Notes: a model not told the origin generated them from the sequence alone. 64,000 nt of DNA from 2-01-FULL-40-13 sp964433155 (GCA_964433155.1 CAYSQE010000005.1:1-64000); one strand, 5' to 3'. Shown: positions 39,460-48,670, numbered from the stretch's first letter. Numbers and translations are program-made.

Positions 39460-41835
39460 CTATTTAATGTCATGGCCACCGAATTGATTGCGAAGAGCTG
39501 TTAAAATCTTGCCTGTATAACTAGGTTTTTTTTCTGATTGAATCCTAAACTTCAAAGCTTCTTCGATAATCTTTGCTTTCAACTCTAATTCTATTGCAGT
39601 TTTAACTGTCCACTGTCCCTCACCTGTATGTTTCACACTCCCTGAGATATCTATTAAATCATCACCATGTAATTCAAATGCATTTTTTAACCATCCTACT
39701 AGTCTTGACTCAATCACACTTCCATGATTATATATGTTTGCAACCTTTGTAAGATCAAGAAGATACTTTGATTTTTTCAAAACAGCAAATCCCTCGGCAA
39801 TTGCCTGCATCATACCGTACTCAATTCCATTATGAACCATTTTGACAAAATGTCCTGCTCCTACTCCTTCGAAAAACTCAACGCCTTCAGGAACTGAAAT
39901 GTCTACAAAAAGAGGAAATAAATAATCAAAAGTCTTACGATCTCCTCCTACCATTAAACATGCTCCGTATCTTGCCCCTGCCGGGCCACCTGAAATTCCA
40001 ACATCAGTGTAATAAATTCCTTTTAATAGAAGTTTTTTTGATCGAAGGATCGAATCTTTATAAAAGGAGTTGCCAAAATCAATAATAAAATCTCCTTTTT
40101 GAAGCCTTTTAATTAATCCATTTTCTGAAAATAAAATTTTATCGATGGCTTTTCCAGCAGGTAAAGAAAGGAGAATGGCTCGAGGAGATTTTAATTTTTG
40201 AATAAATTGTTGTAAATCATAAGCTGCAACCAAACCTTCCTTTTCTAAACTCTTAGTATCCTCAGGACTTCGATTAAATCCTATGACACTCCATCCCTTT
40301 TCAAGAAGCTGTTTTGCTAAATTAGAACCCATCTTCCCCAATCCAATAATGCCGATCTCTTTATGAATTCTATTTGATTTGTCATCCAGTCGACTTCGCT
40401 CTGGATAATCTTGAGTTTCATCGAGTTGTTTTGAAATGTCTGTATCTGGTTTATAAAAGTGCAACGGCACTCGATTTTGATCCCAAGTTTGAATTATTGG
40501 ATCAATATATTTCCACATAGCTTTAATTTCGGATGTAGAGACAAACAAAAGCTGATTGCCTTCGATACAGTCAAGAAGAAGTTTTTCGTACTCCTCAACA
40601 TATTGAGATTTCTTGGATCTTTTTCTATAAGTAAAATGAAAATCTCGTTCTTGAATTTCCATATCAAGTCCAGGCTTTTTAGAAAGAAAAGAGATCTCAA
40701 TCTTCTCTTTGGGTTCAAGTTGAAAAATTACCTGATTTTTGAAATGTTTCCCCGGCGGGCAAAGACATGGAGTTTTATGCTTGAATGTAACCACAATTTC
40801 TTTTATCTGTTTCTTCATCCGTTTACCACTCTCCAATATAATTGGTACTCCTCGCCAACGAAGGGATGTAAGATATGCTTTTATCTTAAAATAAGTCTCT
40901 GTGTTGGAATTTGGCTTTACTCCTTTAATATCTCTATATCCTTTATATTGAGCTTTAAACATTTCCTCTTGGATTTGTTTACTGTTAGGAATTTCCAACG
41001 TTTGTAAAATCTCATAACGCCTGTTTCGCACTTTTTCTACTTCAAAAGATCCTGGATCATCCATCGTAACAAGAGCAATCATTTGCAGTAAGTGGTTTTG
41101 ACCAACGTCTCGAAGAGCTCCAATTCCATCATAAAATTGTCCACGGTCTTCAACCCCAATTCTCTCAAGTAACCTTATCTCGATTTTTTCTATAAGTTTA
41201 TTGTTCCAACTATCCTCAAGAAGGTTGTTGGAAAATCTGAAGCTTAAAATATTTTGCAGCATATCTTTTGCAAGATAATGATCGATGCGATATATTTGTT
41301 CTTCTTTAAATAATTTTCCCAGCAACATATCTAAGGCTTCTGCAGTTTCTAGATCTTTTCCAAATGGTTTCTCCACTATCACCCTCGTCCATCCTTCTTC
41401 AGGACTACATGGTATCGTCAATCCGGATGCCTTTAAGTGTTTGAAAATAGTTTCGTTATATTGAGGAGGCGTTGCTAAATAAAATAATTTATTGGAACAT
41501 GCTTTCCATTCATTGTCAATTCTTCCCAAAATTTTTGCTAGATTTTCATAACTTTTAAGACCTTTAAAGTTACCCTGATGGTATGAGAAATGTTTCAGAA
41601 ACTTATCTACTTCTTGTTTATTATCTTTAAGATCATGATGTTTGGCTAACATCTTTATAACGTTTTTTCTAAAATCTTCATCTACTATATCTCTTCTTGA
41701 AAAACCTATTATTCGAAGCATCTTAGGAAGTTTATCTTTCTGAAAGAGATGAAATAATGCAGGTACTATTTTCTTGCCAATCAGGTCTCCCGTCGCCCCA
41801 AAAATTATGAAGACAGTAGGTATATTATTTGCCAC
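39460..41835 (-). CDS. Glucose-6-phosphate dehydrogenase/6-phosphogluconate dehydrogenase fusion
   Basis: 791 residues. Residues 1-465 are G6PD (Zwf): FGATGDLIGKK, IDHYLAKDMLQN (usual DHYLGK, one Gly to Ala) and VRNRRYEILQ. Residues 490-791 are a short-type 6PGDH (Gnd/YqeC, about 300 residues): IGIIGLGKMGSNLA, DVGISGGPAGARYG and VKMVHNGIEYGMM. The linker (about 477-488) carries a hairpin insert (40384-40406). 6-phosphogluconolactonase is not in the window. One chain would run both NAD(P)H-forming steps. Confidence 0.93.
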   Translation of the reverse strand: MANNIPTVFIIFGATGDLIGKKIVPALFHLFQKDKLPKMLRIIGFSRRDIVDEDFRKNVIKMLAKHHDLKDNKQEVDKFLKHFSYHQGNFKGLKSYENLAKILGRIDNEWKACSNKLFYLATPPQYNETIFKHLKASGLTIPCSPEEGWTRVIVEKPFGKDLETAEALDMLLGKLFKEEQIYRIDHYLAKDMLQNILSFRFSNNLLEDSWNNKLIEKIEIRLLERIGVEDRGQFYDGIGALRDVGQNHLLQMIALVTMDDPGSFEVEKVRNRRYEILQTLEIPNSKQIQEEMFKAQYKGYRDIKGVKPNSNTETYFKIKAYLTSLRWRGVPIILESGKRMKKQIKEIVVTFKHKTPCLCPPGKHFKNQVIFQLEPKEKIEISFLSKKPGLDMEIQERDFHFTYRKRSKKSQYVEEYEKLLLDCIEGNQLLFVSTSEIKAMWKYIDPIIQTWDQNRVPLHFYKPDTDISKQLDETQDYPERSRLDDKSNRIHKEIGIIGLGKMGSNLAKQLLEKGWSVIGFNRSPEDTKSLEKEGLVAAYDLQQFIQKLKSPRAILLSLPAGKAIDKILFSENGLIKRLQKGDFIIDFGNSFYKDSILRSKKLLLKGIYYTDVGISGGPAGARYGACLMVGGDRKTFDYLFPLFVDISVPEGVEFFEGVGAGHFVKMVHNGIEYGMMQAIAEGFAVLKKSKYLLDLTKVANIYNHGSVIESRLVGWLKNAFELHGDDLIDISGSVKHTGEGQWTVKTAIELELKAKIIEEALKFRIQSEKKPSYTGKILTALRNQFGGHDIK
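40384..40406. repeat. ORF-embedded inverted repeat in the zwf-gnd linker
   Basis: ATCCAG...CTGGAT around TCGACTTCGCT, coding YPERSRLD on the minus strand. The block TCGACTTCGCTC also occurs at 48657-48668. Confidence 0.6.
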
Positions 41836-41875
41836 GTCTTAGGAAGTATAGAGAGATTTTTTTAAAGATTCAATA

Positions 41876-42151
41876 TTAAGTAGAGAATTCTTTTAAATTA
41901 CTCGGAAAGTATTTATTTTGCTCGGCAATTTTTATTAATTCTAATGCTTCTTTTTGCCGCAAACCATGCGTAATAGTTATTTTTCCAGGATTTTCTTTTA
42001 GATAATCTAAAGGACCATAACAAGATGCATAAGGATATTTTTTATGTTTATCCATTACAAACTGCGCGAATTCAAAAAGTTCGTCTAAAATTTTGTTATG
42101 AGTATTACCATCCATAAATTTGTTTTGCAGTTTCAAATAAATTTTTACCAT
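41876..42151 (-). CDS. Hypothetical protein, start uncertain
   Basis: 91 residues from 42151 or 79 from the ATG at 42115 (MDGNTHNKILDELF). AQFVMDKHKKYPYASCYGPL, then LKENPGKITITHGLRQKEAL look like a folded small protein. Another frame starting at 42164 (MNKEDGKNLFETAKQIYGW) runs into this one, which hints at a lost base, so the true start may lie there. Function unknown. Confidence 0.45.
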   Translation of the reverse strand: MVKIYLKLQNKFMDGNTHNKILDELFEFAQFVMDKHKKYPYASCYGPLDYLKENPGKITITHGLRQKEALELIKIAEQNKYFPSNLKEFST

Positions 42152-42168
42152 CTTCTTTATTCATATAT

Positions 42169-42585
42169 TTAATCATATTTATTAAAAATATTTAAAATCT
42201 CCTTCTGAATATTTCTTGGAATTTTATATTTATTGATTTCTTTTTTGGTTATCCATCTATATTCTAATAAATTTTTCTCCAGCTTTATATTTTTTGTTGA
42301 ATGTACTCTACACAAAAAATGGGCTGCGTGGAAGTACTTATCGTCAACTTTAAATACATCTTCACCTATCCATTCATAATTTTTAATAAGTAGTCCCACT
42401 TCTTCTTTCACTTCACGTTTCATCGCATCGATAATATGCTCGTTTGTTTTCACTTTCCCACCCGGTATCACCCACATACCCGGATCGATTGCCTCTTTTG
42501 CAGATTTCTTGACAAGAAGAATTCGGTTTTTAAAATCAAGAATAAAAGCACCAAGACTATAAACAATTAGATAGTGCTCATACAT
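42169..42585 (-). CDS. NUDIX hydrolase
   Basis: 138 residues from the ATG at 42585. The NUDIX box is GGKVKTNEHIIDAMKREVKE plus EVGL, preceded by PGMWVIPGG. It likely hydrolyses nucleoside diphosphates linked to another group; substrate unknown. It shares a promoter region with the PNPOx-like gene. Confidence 0.9.
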   Translation of the reverse strand: MYEHYLIVYSLGAFILDFKNRILLVKKSAKEAIDPGMWVIPGGKVKTNEHIIDAMKREVKEEVGLLIKNYEWIGEDVFKVDDKYFHAAHFLCRVHSTKNIKLEKNLLEYRWITKKEINKYKIPRNIQKEILNIFNKYD

Positions 42586-42606
42586 GTATTTTGTATAATT
42601 ATAGCA
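42586..42606. promoter_or_regulatory. Shared bidirectional leaderless promoter (NUDIX/PNPOx)
   Basis: In 21 bases, TATAAT (42594-42599, plus) lies seven bases before the ATG at 42607 and TATACA (rc of 42592-42597) lies six bases before the ATG at 42585. The two -10 boxes overlap. Confidence 0.6.
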
Positions 42607-43071
42607 ATGAAATCTAAAAATAAGCATGCCTTATTAACATATCTTAAATCTCAACATACAATGTCACTAGCTACATATTATGGAAAACCGTGGGTGTGCA
42701 CAGTATTTTATGCTATTGATAAAGAGTTTAACATCTACTATATCGGCCCGTCAGACAGCAGACATAATAAAACTATTACAACCAATAAGCTCGTGGCTCT
42801 TTCTATCGCCGATACTCGTCAGACAACAACGGATAAAAAAGTTGGCGTACAAATCGAGGGTGAAGCAAATGAGGTAAAATCGAGAAATAAAATAAAACTA
42901 ATTTTATCTCTATGGAATAAAACAAATCCTGGACTCGGCCATGTTATAAATCTCTCCAACATAATCAAAAAAGTAATCAAATCTCACGTTTATCAAGTAA
43001 AGCCAGGATTTATTAAATTTTTTAATGAAAAACTTTATGGACCTGAGGGAGTTGAAATATTTAAGTTTTAG
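42607..43071 (+). CDS. Pyridoxamine 5'-phosphate oxidase-like FMN-binding protein
   Basis: 154 residues from the ATG at 42607. The split-barrel pattern is TMSLATYYGKPWVCTVFYAI, IYYIGPSDSRHNKTI and VGVQIEGEANEV. Such proteins bind FMN or F420 and act as oxidases or reductases. It is followed by a terminator-like hairpin. Confidence 0.75.
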   Translation: MKSKNKHALLTYLKSQHTMSLATYYGKPWVCTVFYAIDKEFNIYYIGPSDSRHNKTITTNKLVALSIADTRQTTTDKKVGVQIEGEANEVKSRNKIKLILSLWNKTNPGLGHVINLSNIIKKVIKSHVYQVKPGFIKFFNEKLYGPEGVEIFKF

Positions 43072-43092
43072 TCTTTTCTGAAGCTTTGTGCC

Positions 43093-43131
43093 AAACCGTT
43101 ATCCAACCTGTCAAGTTGATAATCGGGTTTT
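43093..43131 (+). terminator. Terminator-like hairpin after the PNPOx-like gene
   Basis: AAACCGTTATCCAAC and GTTGATAATCGGGTTT pair with small bulges across CTGTCAA, then TTTT. It separates this gene from the VKOR-DHODH gene. Confidence 0.45.
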
Positions 43132-43145
43132 AGCAACAATTTAAA

Positions 43146-44693
43146 ATGAAGCAAAAAGCTATATTCTTTATTTTGATTCTTACGCTATTTGGAATCATTG
43201 ATTCTGCCTATCTTACTTATGAACATTATTCTAATTTTATCCCACCCTGCCCCATCGCTGGATTTTTTGTAGATTGTGGGAAAGTTTTAAGAAGTCAGTA
43301 CTCTCTTATTTTCGGAATTCCCTTAGCCCTTATTGGACTAATTCATTATTCAATATTTTTTATCAACACACTAATAATAGTGATAACTAACAAAAAACTA
43401 TTTAAATATTTTATTGTCCTTCAATCAACCACAGGAGCACTCGCTTCAGTTTATTTTATGTATCTCCAATTTTTTGTCATAAGAAGCATCTGTCTCTACT
43501 GTACTTTTTCGGCACTCATTAGTTTTACTATCTTTGCTTTAATTATGATTTTTTTGCGGAGAGAAAAAAAACAGTTTATACTTTTTGCTTTTGCTCTTTT
43601 TTATCAAAATATTTTGAAACATATTTTTTTCTTACTCAACCCAGAACTTATCCATGAAATAATGTTAACCTCGGGAAAGATCTTTGGGAAAGCGCAGATA
43701 ATTCATCCTGTCATTAAAAGGATTACTAGAGTAAATGACCCCATACTTAAACAAAAAATCGTGGGAATTACTTTTGAAAATCCCGTCGGCCTGGCTGCTG
43801 GTTTTGACTACGAGGCAAAACTTCCTTTCATTACTCCAACTGTAGGATTTGGATTTCAAACTATTGGGACAATAACTAATATGTCGTACGAGGGAAATCC
43901 AAAACCAAGACTAGGCCGTTTGCCCAAGTCAAAGTCACTGATGGTTAATAAAGGATTTAAGAATGAAGGAGCAGATGAGATTATTAGACTATTAGACCGT
44001 AGACAGTTCGACATTCCAATTGGGATAAGCATTGGAAGAACTAACTCGCCTAATCTTCCAACTCTAAAAAAAAGCATCAAGGATATTGTTGACTGCTTCA
44101 TCAAACTTCAAACTTCCAACCTCAAACATTCTTATTATGAATTAAACATCAGTTGTCCAAACATAATCCACGGTAGTAATATAACCTTCTATCCTGCAAA
44201 AAATTTAAGGCAACTATTAACGGAAATTGAAAAATTGCACATCAAAAAACCGATTTTTATCAAAATGCCAATTGAAAAAACTGACAGAGAAACGCTCAAT
44301 ATGTTAGAAGTGATCTCCAAATATAAAATCGCAGGAGTAATCATTGGCAACCTGCAAAAGAATCGAAAAGATCCCTCGTTGGTTAGGGAAGAAGTAAGAA
44401 AATTTAGAGTTGGAAATTTTAGTGGTAAACCGACTTTCAATCGATCAAACGAACTAATTAAGTTAGCCTATAAAAAATTTGGTAAGAGGCTAGTTATCAT
44501 CGGTTGTGGGGGAATTTTTAGTTCAGATGACGCATACACAAAAATCAAACTTGGCGCATCACTTGTGCAACTCATAACCGGAATGATCTATCAAGGCCCC
44601 CAACTCATCGCACAGATAAATTATGAATTGGTAGAGAAATTGAAAGAAGAGGGATTTAAAAATATAAAGGAGGCTGTTGGGACTGGAGTATAA
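43146..44693 (+). CDS. VKOR-dihydroorotate dehydrogenase fusion
   Basis: 515 residues. Residues 1-140 are a vitamin K epoxide reductase domain with four to five helices: Cys35 and Cys44 (PCPIAGFFVDCGKVLRSQYS) and CLYC at 116-119. After a fifth hydrophobic stretch, residues 185-515 are a class 2-like DHODH: ENPVGLAAGFDYEAK, GFGFQTIGTIT, ELNISCPN (Cys337 where class 2 enzymes have Ser) and IGCGGIFSSDDAY. VKOR passes electrons from thiols to quinone, while class 2 DHODH reduces quinone. The pairing may anchor DHODH or share the quinone pool. The frame is continuous, with no stop at the join. Confidence 0.88.
   Translation: MKQKAIFFILILTLFGIIDSAYLTYEHYSNFIPPCPIAGFFVDCGKVLRSQYSLIFGIPLALIGLIHYSIFFINTLIIVITNKKLFKYFIVLQSTTGALASVYFMYLQFFVIRSICLYCTFSALISFTIFALIMIFLRREKKQFILFAFALFYQNILKHIFFLLNPELIHEIMLTSGKIFGKAQIIHPVIKRITRVNDPILKQKIVGITFENPVGLAAGFDYEAKLPFITPTVGFGFQTIGTITNMSYEGNPKPRLGRLPKSKSLMVNKGFKNEGADEIIRLLDRRQFDIPIGISIGRTNSPNLPTLKKSIKDIVDCFIKLQTSNLKHSYYELNISCPNIIHGSNITFYPAKNLRQLLTEIEKLHIKKPIFIKMPIEKTDRETLNMLEVISKYKIAGVIIGNLQKNRKDPSLVREEVRKFRVGNFSGKPTFNRSNELIKLAYKKFGKRLVIIGCGGIFSSDDAYTKIKLGASLVQLITGMIYQGPQLIAQINYELVEKLKEEGFKNIKEAVGTGV
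44107..44128. repeat. Weak ORF-embedded TTCCAACCTCAAAC repeat in the fusion gene
   Basis: CTTCAAACTTCCAACCTCAA units encode LQTSNLKHS just before the NISCPN strand. Weaker than the other AT-rich repeats. Confidence 0.3.
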
Positions 44694-44741
44694 TATGAAT
44701 GCTTTAATCGATTAATCGTTTAATCAATTGAAGTAAAGATA

Positions 44742-46115
44742 ATGCTAAAACTTGTTTCCACAAATCCTGCGAAGAATTATAAAGTTATCGGATCAGTAAA
44801 TATTTCCACTAAAAAAGAAGTCAAGCAAAAAGTTATTGATGCTCAAAAAGCGAAGGCTCATTGGAAAGAGCTTGGAGTTAAAAACAGAATAGGACTTTTA
44901 TGGAAAATTTACTATGAACTTAAAAAAGTAAAAAAAGAGATTGCTCTTATAACAACAAAGGAAATCGGAAAACCAATTAAAGAGAGTCTTGAAGACATCG
45001 ACTGGGATCTTTCATATTTCAAATGGTTTTTGGAAAATGGAGAATCAATACTTAAAGATGAAATAACATTTAAGGATAAAAATATAGTTCATAGAGTAGT
45101 TTATGAACCAAATGGTGTTACGGCGGTAATTGTCCCTTGGAACTATCCCTTCTCTATGTTTGTCTGGGGAACAATACCTAATCTTGTCGTGGGAAATACT
45201 GTCATTCTTAAACATTCTGAAGAATGTCCACTCACAGGAAAACTTATAGAAGAAATAATAAATAAGAGCAACTTCCCTAGAGGGGTTTTTTCAGAAATCT
45301 ACGGAGATGGAAAAATTGGTCAACAACTAGTCGAACAAAATATCGATCTTATTTGGTTTACCGGAAGTACAAACACCGGCAAGAAGCTCTACAAAATTGC
45401 CAGTAAAAAATTTATTAGAGCAGTTATGGAGATGGGTGGTTCAAATCCTGCCATTGTATTTAGTGATATTGATATTGATGATGTCGTTAATAGAATTTAC
45501 TACAAGCGATATATGAATTGCGGCCAAGCCTGTGATGCTTTGAAAAGATTGATAGTACACGATTCTATCTTTGATAGAGTTGTAACACAATTAAAACAAA
45601 AAGTAGAATTAACCGTTGTTGGTGATCCTGAAGATGAAAAAACGCAGATGGGCCCGCTAGTTGCAAAAAGACAATTAGATCTTTTGGAATCTCAAGTTGA
45701 TGATGCTGTAAAAAAAGGAGCAAAAATTATAACTGGTGGAAAAAAACCAGAAAATTTGAGAGGCGCTTATTATTTACCAACAATTTTGACAAATGTTAAG
45801 AGAAATATGAGGGTATGGAAAGAAGAAGTCTTTGGTCCAGTTCTTTCCGTTGTAACTTTTAAATCAGAACAGGAAGCTATTAAACTTGCTAATGATACTA
45901 ACTATGGGTTAGGCGCCTATATCTTTTCTAGAGATACAAAACGCGCAATTCGAATAGCGCCAAAAATAAATGCCGGCACCGTCGATATTAATAAAGGAGA
46001 CCATTGGAAACCATGTAATCCTTTTGGTGGCTATAAGGATTCAGGTCTGGGTAGAGAACATGGAAAATATGGCTTTTATGATCTTTGTCAACTAAAAGTG
46101 GTGGCGATTGGTTAA
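44742..46115 (+). CDS. Aldehyde dehydrogenase (succinate-semialdehyde-type)
   Basis: 457 residues. The NAD-binding VPWNYPFSMFVWGTIPNL and WFTGSTNTGKKLYKIA, Glu in MEMGGSNP and Cys in NCGQACDALKR are the catalytic set. The C-terminal EVFGPVLSVVTF and FGGYKDSGLGRE fit the NAD(P)-dependent SSADH/GabD group. Substrate not certain. It is convergent with the RibD-like gene. Confidence 0.93.
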   Translation: MLKLVSTNPAKNYKVIGSVNISTKKEVKQKVIDAQKAKAHWKELGVKNRIGLLWKIYYELKKVKKEIALITTKEIGKPIKESLEDIDWDLSYFKWFLENGESILKDEITFKDKNIVHRVVYEPNGVTAVIVPWNYPFSMFVWGTIPNLVVGNTVILKHSEECPLTGKLIEEIINKSNFPRGVFSEIYGDGKIGQQLVEQNIDLIWFTGSTNTGKKLYKIASKKFIRAVMEMGGSNPAIVFSDIDIDDVVNRIYYKRYMNCGQACDALKRLIVHDSIFDRVVTQLKQKVELTVVGDPEDEKTQMGPLVAKRQLDLLESQVDDAVKKGAKIITGGKKPENLRGAYYLPTILTNVKRNMRVWKEEVFGPVLSVVTFKSEQEAIKLANDTNYGLGAYIFSRDTKRAIRIAPKINAGTVDINKGDHWKPCNPFGGYKDSGLGREHGKYGFYDLCQLKVVAIG

Positions 46116-46642
46116 GAGTTGACGCTATACTTCAACAATAAAGTCCCTTTTGAGTTAAGCTTTTTTATACTTAGCAATCTTAAAGAGATATCTAATTCCT
46201 CTTCACTAACAAGCGGCCTTCCCTCACCAAAAATCTTTGGTTCGATCGTAAGATATAATTCATCGACAAGACCAGTTTTAAAAAACAACGAATTAATTTC
46301 GCCTCCGCCAACCACAAGCATAGTTTTATATCCTTTTTTCTTCATTCGAGAAACGAGTTTTTGAGGAGATTCGCTGGTAAACTCTAACTGCCCAGTAACT
46401 TTAAACTTTTTATATTTTTCAGGGTCTCTAGTTAAGACAACTCTTAACTTTTTCGCTTCTAATTTTATTTGCTTGCGGGCTGCCGCAAACGTTTTACTCC
46501 CCATCACAATTAAACTGTGTTTGCTTAGTACTGCTTGAAAATGCCTTTGATCTTCTTTCGAAGTCCATACTGTAACGTCGGGATTGACTCCTTTTGTTAT
46601 CTTCCCATTCAGAGTCTCAACCATCACAACGACTACTTTCAT
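46112..46642 (-). CDS. RibD C-terminal-like dihydrofolate-reductase-fold reductase
   Basis: 176 residues from the ATG at 46642, which has a Shine-Dalgarno (AAAGGAGATGG). VVVVMVETLNGKITKG, IVMGSKTFAA and LVVGGGEINSLFFKTGLVDE match the RibD C-terminal/DHFR-like family. Possible roles are riboflavin pathway reduction or folate reduction. It overlaps the VUT gene upstream by four bases. Confidence 0.85.
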   Translation of the reverse strand: MKVVVVMVETLNGKITKGVNPDVTVWTSKEDQRHFQAVLSKHSLIVMGSKTFAAARKQIKLEAKKLRVVLTRDPEKYKKFKVTGQLEFTSESPQKLVSRMKKKGYKTMLVVGGGEINSLFFKTGLVDELYLTIEPKIFGEGRPLVSEEELDISLRLLSIKKLNSKGTLLLKYSVNS

Positions 46643-47301
46643 ACACCATCTCCTTTCTTTAACCATTTTACCCCCAGATACACAAACGGCGTCTCAATAA
46701 CTGACATAAAACATTTAAGCAACCAGTACGGCAAGATTAGACTTGTCAAAAAAGCAAGATTATCACCTGCTGGTCTATCAAAAGCATAAAAAGCAAGAAA
46801 CATAAATATTGTGGTGTCAAAAAATTGCGATACAAAATTCGAGACATTATTACGAAACCATAGCGCTTTTTTGCCAAGTTTTTTTCTAATTTTGATAAAG
46901 ATTGCAACATCAAGAAACTCGGCAAGAGCAAATGCGGTCAAGCTCGAAGCCGCAATTCGAGCTGAGACACCAAAAATCTGATCGTAAGCAGCTTCTGTTT
47001 TGCTAAATCTAACTGATGGGGGGAGTAGAGTTGTAAACACGGAAAACAACAATATTAAAAAAATTACAAACAAACCAGATCTAATGACGCTTCGTGCTCT
47101 TTCTACTCCTAATACTTCTGTAATGACATCGTTTATGGAAAATAAAATTGGTATCACAAATATCGCAACACTAGCGTTGAGTTTAATAAATCCGTAGTTT
47201 ATAAGCGGGAACGTTTTAGAGCCCATCAGTTCAGCAACAGCGATACAAAAGATATAAAGAGATATGAGTAAATCAAGTTTATTAATATAGGGTTTTTTCA
47301 T
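46639..47301 (-). CDS. Queuosine-precursor transporter, VUT/YhhQ family
   Basis: 220 residues, six helices: FCIAVAELMGSKTFPLINYG, VIPILFSINDVITEVLGVER, ALAEFLDVAIFIKIRKKLG and NVSNFVSQFFDTTIFMFLAF. The N-D-V-I-T-E and S-Q-x-x-D-T marks are family-typical. Probably imports preQ0/preQ1 or a similar queuine precursor. It is coupled to the RibD-like gene. Confidence 0.9.
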   Translation of the reverse strand: MKKPYINKLDLLISLYIFCIAVAELMGSKTFPLINYGFIKLNASVAIFVIPILFSINDVITEVLGVERARSVIRSGLFVIFLILLFSVFTTLLPPSVRFSKTEAAYDQIFGVSARIAASSLTAFALAEFLDVAIFIKIRKKLGKKALWFRNNVSNFVSQFFDTTIFMFLAFYAFDRPAGDNLAFLTSLILPYWLLKCFMSVIETPFVYLGVKWLKKGDGV

Positions 47302-47314
47302 AACTTTTTGATCC

Positions 47315-48010
47315 TTATAGTTTTTCTGCGATAACCCAGATTTGTTCGTTTGGAATATCCACGTCTTTTTTTCCTTTGGAGACTACTTCCATCTTTACAA
47401 TCTCCATACCTGCTTTTTTTAATCTTTTTCTTAACTCATCCTCTGTAAAATAATTCATATAGCATAAAAGCGTCTCATTATACACCAGGCGCGAATCCTT
47501 AAGAACTTGATATCTTTCTTGTTCCATACCTTTGGTCGTTCCTTTAAAGCAACTTATGAGTAAAAGGCCATTTTTGACAAGAGATCTTTTTATAGATTGT
47601 AGTAATTGATCTATTTCATTTTCAGGGATATGAATTAATGAATAAGAACAGATGTATGCGCCAATTGCTAAAGCTTTTTGTCGCTTAACAAACTGCACCA
47701 TCTCTTCATGAACCACATTAATATTTTTGCTATGAATATATTTTCTATTCATTCGGTCGCAGAAATATTCGTTAAAATCTACTGCGATTAGAGGATGTAT
47801 TTTTTTATGTTGTTTTAAAATGTAATCGATCACTGTTCCTGGCCCACTTCCAAGATCGACAATTGGATAAATCTGTAATTTATGTAGTTTCCACAATTGC
47901 AATACGTCATCGATAAAATTAAAATTTTCATAATTTCTTTCGAAGTCTTCTGTATACAACTTTGCAATTATTGAATAATTTTTTTGCGTAAGTTTTTTTC
48001 GAATATCCAT
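47315..48010 (-). CDS. SAM-dependent methyltransferase
   Basis: 231 residues. Motif I is PIVDLGSGPGTVIDYIL, followed by IAVDFNEYFCDRM and AYICSYSLIHIPENEIDQLL. Small class I methyltransferases of this kind act on many substrates. It ends 13 bases before the VUT gene on the same strand. Confidence 0.85.
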   Translation of the reverse strand: MDIRKKLTQKNYSIIAKLYTEDFERNYENFNFIDDVLQLWKLHKLQIYPIVDLGSGPGTVIDYILKQHKKIHPLIAVDFNEYFCDRMNRKYIHSKNINVVHEEMVQFVKRQKALAIGAYICSYSLIHIPENEIDQLLQSIKRSLVKNGLLLISCFKGTTKGMEQERYQVLKDSRLVYNETLLCYMNYFTEDELRKRLKKAGMEIVKMEVVSKGKKDVDIPNEQIWVIAEKL

Positions 48011-48077
48011 AACTGTATAATATCACGTTATGATAACTAGAGTCTGTTTTATAGAAGAAGTTCCATAAACCATCGAA

Positions 48078-48653
48078 TCAGCTAAGACGAAGAAACCCAT
48101 TGCCCCCGTCATAGCCAAGATAGCTTTGGTTTGCTTGTTCATATAATTTCAGAAAACTAGCGCAGTACTTTATATAATTAAACAGTCGATCTTTGTCTAG
48201 ATTTTCTAAGTCAACCACATTTATACGAGGAACAACAAAAGATGTTAGCTTAAGATAAGAAAGTATGCCATTTAGAATCTGAACTGTCTGCCTAGCTCCC
48301 AAATCTTGGTTATGATCGCTTACTGCAATTGCTCCAATCACTTTATTATTGTAGATTTCTTTTCCTTTAAGAATATCTAATAAATTTTTGAGTGGGCTCG
48401 GGATTCCGCTGTGATAAGTTGGAACAACAAACAACAAAATGTCTGATTTAATCATATTTCCTATATCGCTTTTTTGTGTTGGATTCGCGCTATCAAGAGT
48501 TATATATTTACCTCTAAATAAAGTGTCAAAATTGTCAAGAGTCACCAAAGAAACTTCTATACCTAAATCTCTGATGGTTTTCTCTACAGCTTTAGAAACT
48601 AAAATTGTTTTGTTGCCTATTCTATTTGTTCCGTTAATGACGGTTATCCTCAT
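48078..48653 (-). CDS. NAD(P)H-dependent FMN reductase-like flavoprotein
   Basis: 191 residues from the ATG at 48653. The flavodoxin-like fold is MRITVINGTNRIGNKT, VPTYHSGIPSPLKNLLDIL and IGAIAVSDHNQDLGARQTV. An in-frame GTG at 48671 would add SEVES from a palindromic block, so the ATG is preferred. It follows the rhodanese-MBL gene by one base and may hand electrons to it. Confidence 0.85.
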   Translation of the reverse strand: MRITVINGTNRIGNKTILVSKAVEKTIRDLGIEVSLVTLDNFDTLFRGKYITLDSANPTQKSDIGNMIKSDILLFVVPTYHSGIPSPLKNLLDILKGKEIYNNKVIGAIAVSDHNQDLGARQTVQILNGILSYLKLTSFVVPRINVVDLENLDKDRLFNYIKYCASFLKLYEQANQSYLGYDGGNGFLRLS

Positions 48654-48656
48654 AGA

Positions 48657-48668
48657 TTCGACTTCGCT
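48657..48668. repeat. TCGACTTCGCTC block before the FMN reductase gene
   Basis: The 12-base block also found in the zwf-gnd linker insert (40384-40406). Its reverse complement codes SEVES if the GTG at 48671 is used. Confidence 0.4.
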
Positions 48669-48670
48669 CA

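Noticed and set aside
40459..41007. Long plus-strand frame inside the zwf-gnd gene
   Set aside because: It is antisense to well-conserved G6PD sequence and has low-complexity aromatic content.
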